Positions 43,601 to 45,844 of a stretch of DNA of 45,844 nucleotides are shown piece by piece. The stretch spans positions 1 to 45,844 of the forward strand of contig JANYBS010000022.1 in the NCBI GenBank assembly GCA_025360715.1, written 5' to 3'. Each line of letters opens with the position of its first letter. Positions within the stretch are counted from its first letter, which is position 1. Below the pieces are notes generated by a model. That model saw only the letters and a list, made by a program, of their open reading frames with translations. It was not told the DNA's origin and made no database searches. The position numbers and the translations under genes were made by a program. Origin of the DNA: Candidatus Eiseniibacteriota bacterium. GTDB taxonomy: Bacteria > Eisenbacteria > RBG-16-71-46.

Positions 43601-44290
43601 TCAGCGCCGGGGACGGCCCGTGCGCGCGGCGAGCGCGGCAGGCGTCAGCGCCGCGACCCGCTCCCACGCTTGGCGTCCGCGCGCCGCAGCGGCGGGCGAT
43701 GCCTGCGCGAGCCCGCGCTCCAAAGCCGCAGCGACCTGCGTGCGCGTCGCTCCCACGCGCAGCGAGCCGAGCAGGTGGCTGATCAGTTGCCGCTCCCAGC
43801 CCAGCGCGGCAAGCGCCGCGACCGTGAGCAACTCGCGCTCGCACGTACCGAGCCCGGCGCGCGCGAGCACGCGGCCGTAGCCATGTTCCACCATGTAGAC
43901 CGCAAGATCGGGGTGCAATGCCTGCACCGCCGGCAGCAGCTTGGCGTACGCGGGGCCATACACGCGCCGGCACAGTGCTTCGCCGCGCGCACGCCACCTG
44001 GCCGGGCCGCCTTCGCGCGTGCGCTTCGCGCGCCCTGGCCAGACTTCGTGCAACACGCGCAGGCTCTCGAGCGCGGCCGGGAAGCCCGCGTAGAGCATGA
44101 GCATGAGGGCGCACTCCTGCGCGTGCACGCGGCGGCGCTTGGCGGCGCGGGCGCGCAGCAGGGCGTCGCGTGCGGCGTCTCCGCGTTGCACGGCCATCGC
44201 GGCGGTGAAGTCGCACAATGCGGCGAGTCCCGGCGTGAGTGCATGCTTGGCGCGCGGCGCGCGCGGCTCTGGAATCCTTGACGCTCCCAT
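43601..44290 (-). CDS. Carboxymuconolactone decarboxylase (CMD) family protein
   Basis: 229 residues. C-terminal half: ALHPDLAVYMVEHGYGRVLARAGL, CERELLTVAALAALGWERQLISHLLGSLRVGATRTQV match CMD helices. The N-terminal half (HAQECALMLMLYAGFPAALESL) looks like the end of another CMD unit, so this is the double-CMD form. The AhpD-type CxxC is replaced by WERQ, so disulfide reductase activity of the AhpD kind is not expected. It lies upstream of the bacillithiol operon on the same strand, separated by 220 nt with a promoter candidate, so probably not in the same unit. Role unknown. Confidence 0.8.
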   Translation of the reverse strand: MGASRIPEPRAPRAKHALTPGLAALCDFTAAMAVQRGDAARDALLRARAAKRRRVHAQECALMLMLYAGFPAALESLRVLHEVWPGRAKRTREGGPARWRARGEALCRRVYGPAYAKLLPAVQALHPDLAVYMVEHGYGRVLARAGLGTCERELLTVAALAALGWERQLISHLLGSLRVGATRTQVAAALERGLAQASPAAAARGRQAWERVAALTPAALAARTGRPRR

Positions 44291-44359
44291 GGTGCTGCCA
44301 CACTATCGCCCGGCTCCGACGCACTGCAACCGCCACGCACTTCACTGGAGGCGATCCTC

Positions 44360-45517
44360 GTGTCCACGCCTGCGCCCGATGATGTGACGCGCGCTGCGGG
44401 CTCGGCGCTGTGGACATTCCCCGCCGTGCTCGGCAGCGCGTTCCTGGTCGCTTGGGCCGCCGAGGCCGCGCAGTTCTACATCTCGCAAGGGCTGGCGCTC
44501 GCGCTGCTGGCGTGGGTGCAGGTGCTGCCGGAATTCGCCGTCGAGGCCGCGATCGCGTGGCATCGGGACGTGCCGCTCATGACCGCGAACTTCACGGGCG
44601 CGCTGCGGCTGCTCACTGGCTTGGGCTGGCCGGTGATCTGGATCACCTTCGCATTGGCCCGCCGCGCGCGCGGCGAGAAGGGCTTCTTCGCGCACATCGT
44701 GCTCGATGAGGAACACGCGGTCGAGGTGGTCGGACTCACGCCCGCGCTGGTGTACTTCGCGCTCATCATCGCCAAAGGCTCGCTCACACTCGTGGACTCG
44801 GGCGTACTGCTGGCGATCTACGGCGCCTATCTGGCGCTGATCAACCGCATCCCGCCGCGCGAGCACGAAGAAGCCGAGGACGCCGGCGCGGTGCCGCGCG
44901 CGATCCTCCAGCTGCCCTCCCCCTGGCGAGCCCTGAGCGTGCTCGGCCTCTTCCTGGTCGGCGCGCTGGTGCTTTACTTCGCGGCGCATCCGTTCCTGAC
45001 CAGCATGATCGGCTTGGCCACGATGTTCGGCGTCTCGCAGTTCGTCTTCGTGCAGTGGGTCGCGCCGTTCCTGAGCGAATTCCCCGAGTTCACGACCACC
45101 ACCTACTGGGCGCGCAGCCGCGGCAAGGCCGGCATGGCGCTCATGAACATGGCGTCCAGCAACATCAATCAGTGGACGGTGCTCGCGGCGATGATCCCGA
45201 TCGTGTACTCGCTCTCGCTCGGCCATGCGGCCGCGGTGCCGCTCGCCGCGCACCGCACCGAGCTGTGGCTCACGTTGCTGCAAGGCGCGCTCGGCGTCGT
45301 CCTGCTGAGCAACTTCGACTTCCGCGCCTACGAGGCGCTGGGGCTGCTCGCGCTGTGGTTCGCGCAGTTCCTCTTTCCGAACCTGCGCGGCCTGTCCTGC
45401 TGGCTCTACGGCGCGTGGCTCGTGCTCGAAGTGGCATCGGTACTCTGGCGCGAAGGCCGCTTGCGCGCGTTCGCGGTATTCCCGCGCCTGTGGCGCGCGC
45501 ACCCGCCCGCTCGCTAG
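44360..45517 (+). CDS. CaCA-superfamily sodium/calcium exchanger-like membrane protein
   Basis: 385 residues, about ten to eleven transmembrane helices in two halves joined by an acidic loop (EHEEAEDAG near 170). Alpha-1 region: [16 protein letters not shown] ... [12 protein letters not shown]. Alpha-2 region: [20 protein letters not shown] ... [14 protein letters not shown]. Each keeps an acidic residue after Leu-Pro or Leu-Ser, like the GTSLPE motif, and the position of GNxxGSN, but the canonical residues are degenerate (TANFTGAL and NMASSNI). The function as a cation exchanger is thus likely by fold, its ion uncertain. GTG start with GGAGG 8 nt upstream. Divergent from the CMD gene; uppP follows 34 nt downstream. 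Confidence 0.75.
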   Translation: MSTPAPDDVTRAAGSALWTFPAVLGSAFLVAWAAEAAQFYISQGLALALLAWVQVLPEFAVEAAIAWHRDVPLMTANFTGALRLLTGLGWPVIWITFALARRARGEKGFFAHIVLDEEHAVEVVGLTPALVYFALIIAKGSLTLVDSGVLLAIYGAYLALINRIPPREHEEAEDAGAVPRAILQLPSPWRALSVLGLFLVGALVLYFAAHPFLTSMIGLATMFGVSQFVFVQWVAPFLSEFPEFTTTTYWARSRGKAGMALMNMASSNINQWTVLAAMIPIVYSLSLGHAAAVPLAAHRTELWLTLLQGALGVVLLSNFDFRAYEALGLLALWFAQFLFPNLRGLSCWLYGAWLVLEVASVLWREGRLRAFAVFPRLWRAHPPAR

Positions 45518-45551
45518 CGGCGTTCGCGCGGCGCGTGCTAACGTCTTCGCC

Positions 45552-45844
45552 ATGCTCATGCACATGCTACCTCTCGCGGGCGTCCTCACGCCTTTCCAAG
45601 CGTTCATCCTGGGAGCGGTCCAGGGCCTGACCGAACTGCTGCCGATCTCGAGCAGCGCGCACCTTTACATCGTGCCCACCGTGCTCGGCTGGCATTACGA
45701 GGGCGTCGCCTTCGACGTGGCCTTGCACGGCGGCACGCTCGTGGCGCTCATGATCGCCTTCGGCAAGGACTGGCTGCAGCTGGCCACCGACGTCTTCGCC
45801 ATGGACACGCGCGTGGCCAAGGCGGCGCGCGACCTGTGGCTCAA
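45552..45844 (+). CDS. uppP: Undecaprenyl-diphosphatase UppP, N-terminal part (cut by window end)
   Basis: 97 residues visible, frame open to the window end. [23 protein letters not shown] contains the UppP/BacA signature block (family EGLTExLPVSSxxH), with the catalytic Glu of GLTE and the Ser-rich motif; helix 2 is [19 protein letters not shown]. It dephosphorylates undecaprenyl pyrophosphate to recycle the carrier lipid for peptidoglycan and glycan synthesis. ATG 45552 chosen as first Met; two further in-frame Met codons lie within five residues. Confidence 0.93.
   Translation, partial: MLMHMLPLAGVLTPFQAFILGAVQGLTELLPISSSAHLYIVPTVLGWHYEGVAFDVALHGGTLVALMIAFGKDWLQLATDVFAMDTRVAKAARDLWL

Noticed and set aside
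43601-44290. AhpD-type alkylhydroperoxidase tied to bacillithiol
   Set aside because: The CxxC motif is missing and a promoter candidate separates the gene from the bsh operon.
1-45844. tRNA, rRNA and insertion sequences
   Set aside because: The gaps between genes were read for tRNA-like cloverleaf ends, CCA tails and terminal inverted repeats next to transposase-like frames; none were convincing.

Overview
The window is about two-thirds G+C by eye, gene-dense, and made mainly of long minus-strand operons. Stop and start codons very often overlap as ATGA or GTGA. Taken together, four things suggest an uncultured FCB-type lineage, with Candidatus Eisenbacteria the best guess: a FlgD/type IX-like C-terminal module on a secreted di-heme protein, a complete bacillithiol gene set, a lone tandem-BMC shell protein, and a DUF222-like HNH protein. 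This is inference from gene content, as there is no rRNA. I see no tRNA, rRNA, CRISPR array, insertion sequence or integrase.

Layout. 1-948 (-): secreted GH43/GH32-like propeller, cut by the window edge. 1042-3706 (+): ABC-F ATPase, then an orphan BMC-T microcompartment shell protein. 3791-8235 (-): AAA+ ATPase, then (in transcription order) lipid-anchored-like alpha/beta hydrolase, DUF72 protein and MFS transporter. 8366-10351 (-): di-heme cytochrome c peroxidase with a sorting domain. 10715-15646 (-): nitrilase, M2 metallopeptidase, CoA-transferase and, from its own promoter, citrate synthase. 15837-16421 (-): duplicated-domain protein of unknown function. 17016-19546 (+): HNH endonuclease overlapping a GT-C glycosyltransferase.

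19558-31812 (-) is a long run: SRPBCC-TIGR01777 epimerase, an AttEFGH-like ABC ATPase, FtsX permease and secreted lipocalin-type hydratase, then a PMT-family glycosyltransferase, a lipoprotein, a GH113-type protein and glucose-6-phosphate isomerase.

32029-43380 (-) is a tightly packed ten-gene operon: bshC, bshB1, bshA (bacillithiol synthesis), dgcN, dgcA (D-glutamate catabolism), a sensor histidine kinase, rsgA, threonine synthase, nfeD and slipin. It has a candidate promoter just upstream and a hairpin terminator just after. A possible Cys-containing leader ORF overlaps the start of bshC. 43601-44290 (-) is a carboxymuconolactone-decarboxylase-family protein. 44360-45844 (+) holds a CaCA-type antiporter and the beginning of uppP.

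The points most worth following up are the orphan BMC-T protein beside an ORC/Cdc6-like ATPase, the operon joining bacillithiol synthesis to D-glutamate catabolism and membrane stress genes with its possible leader peptide, and the lysine/alanine-rich tail on BshA. Several gene starts are better placed away from the longest-ORF start, and this is argued in each entry.
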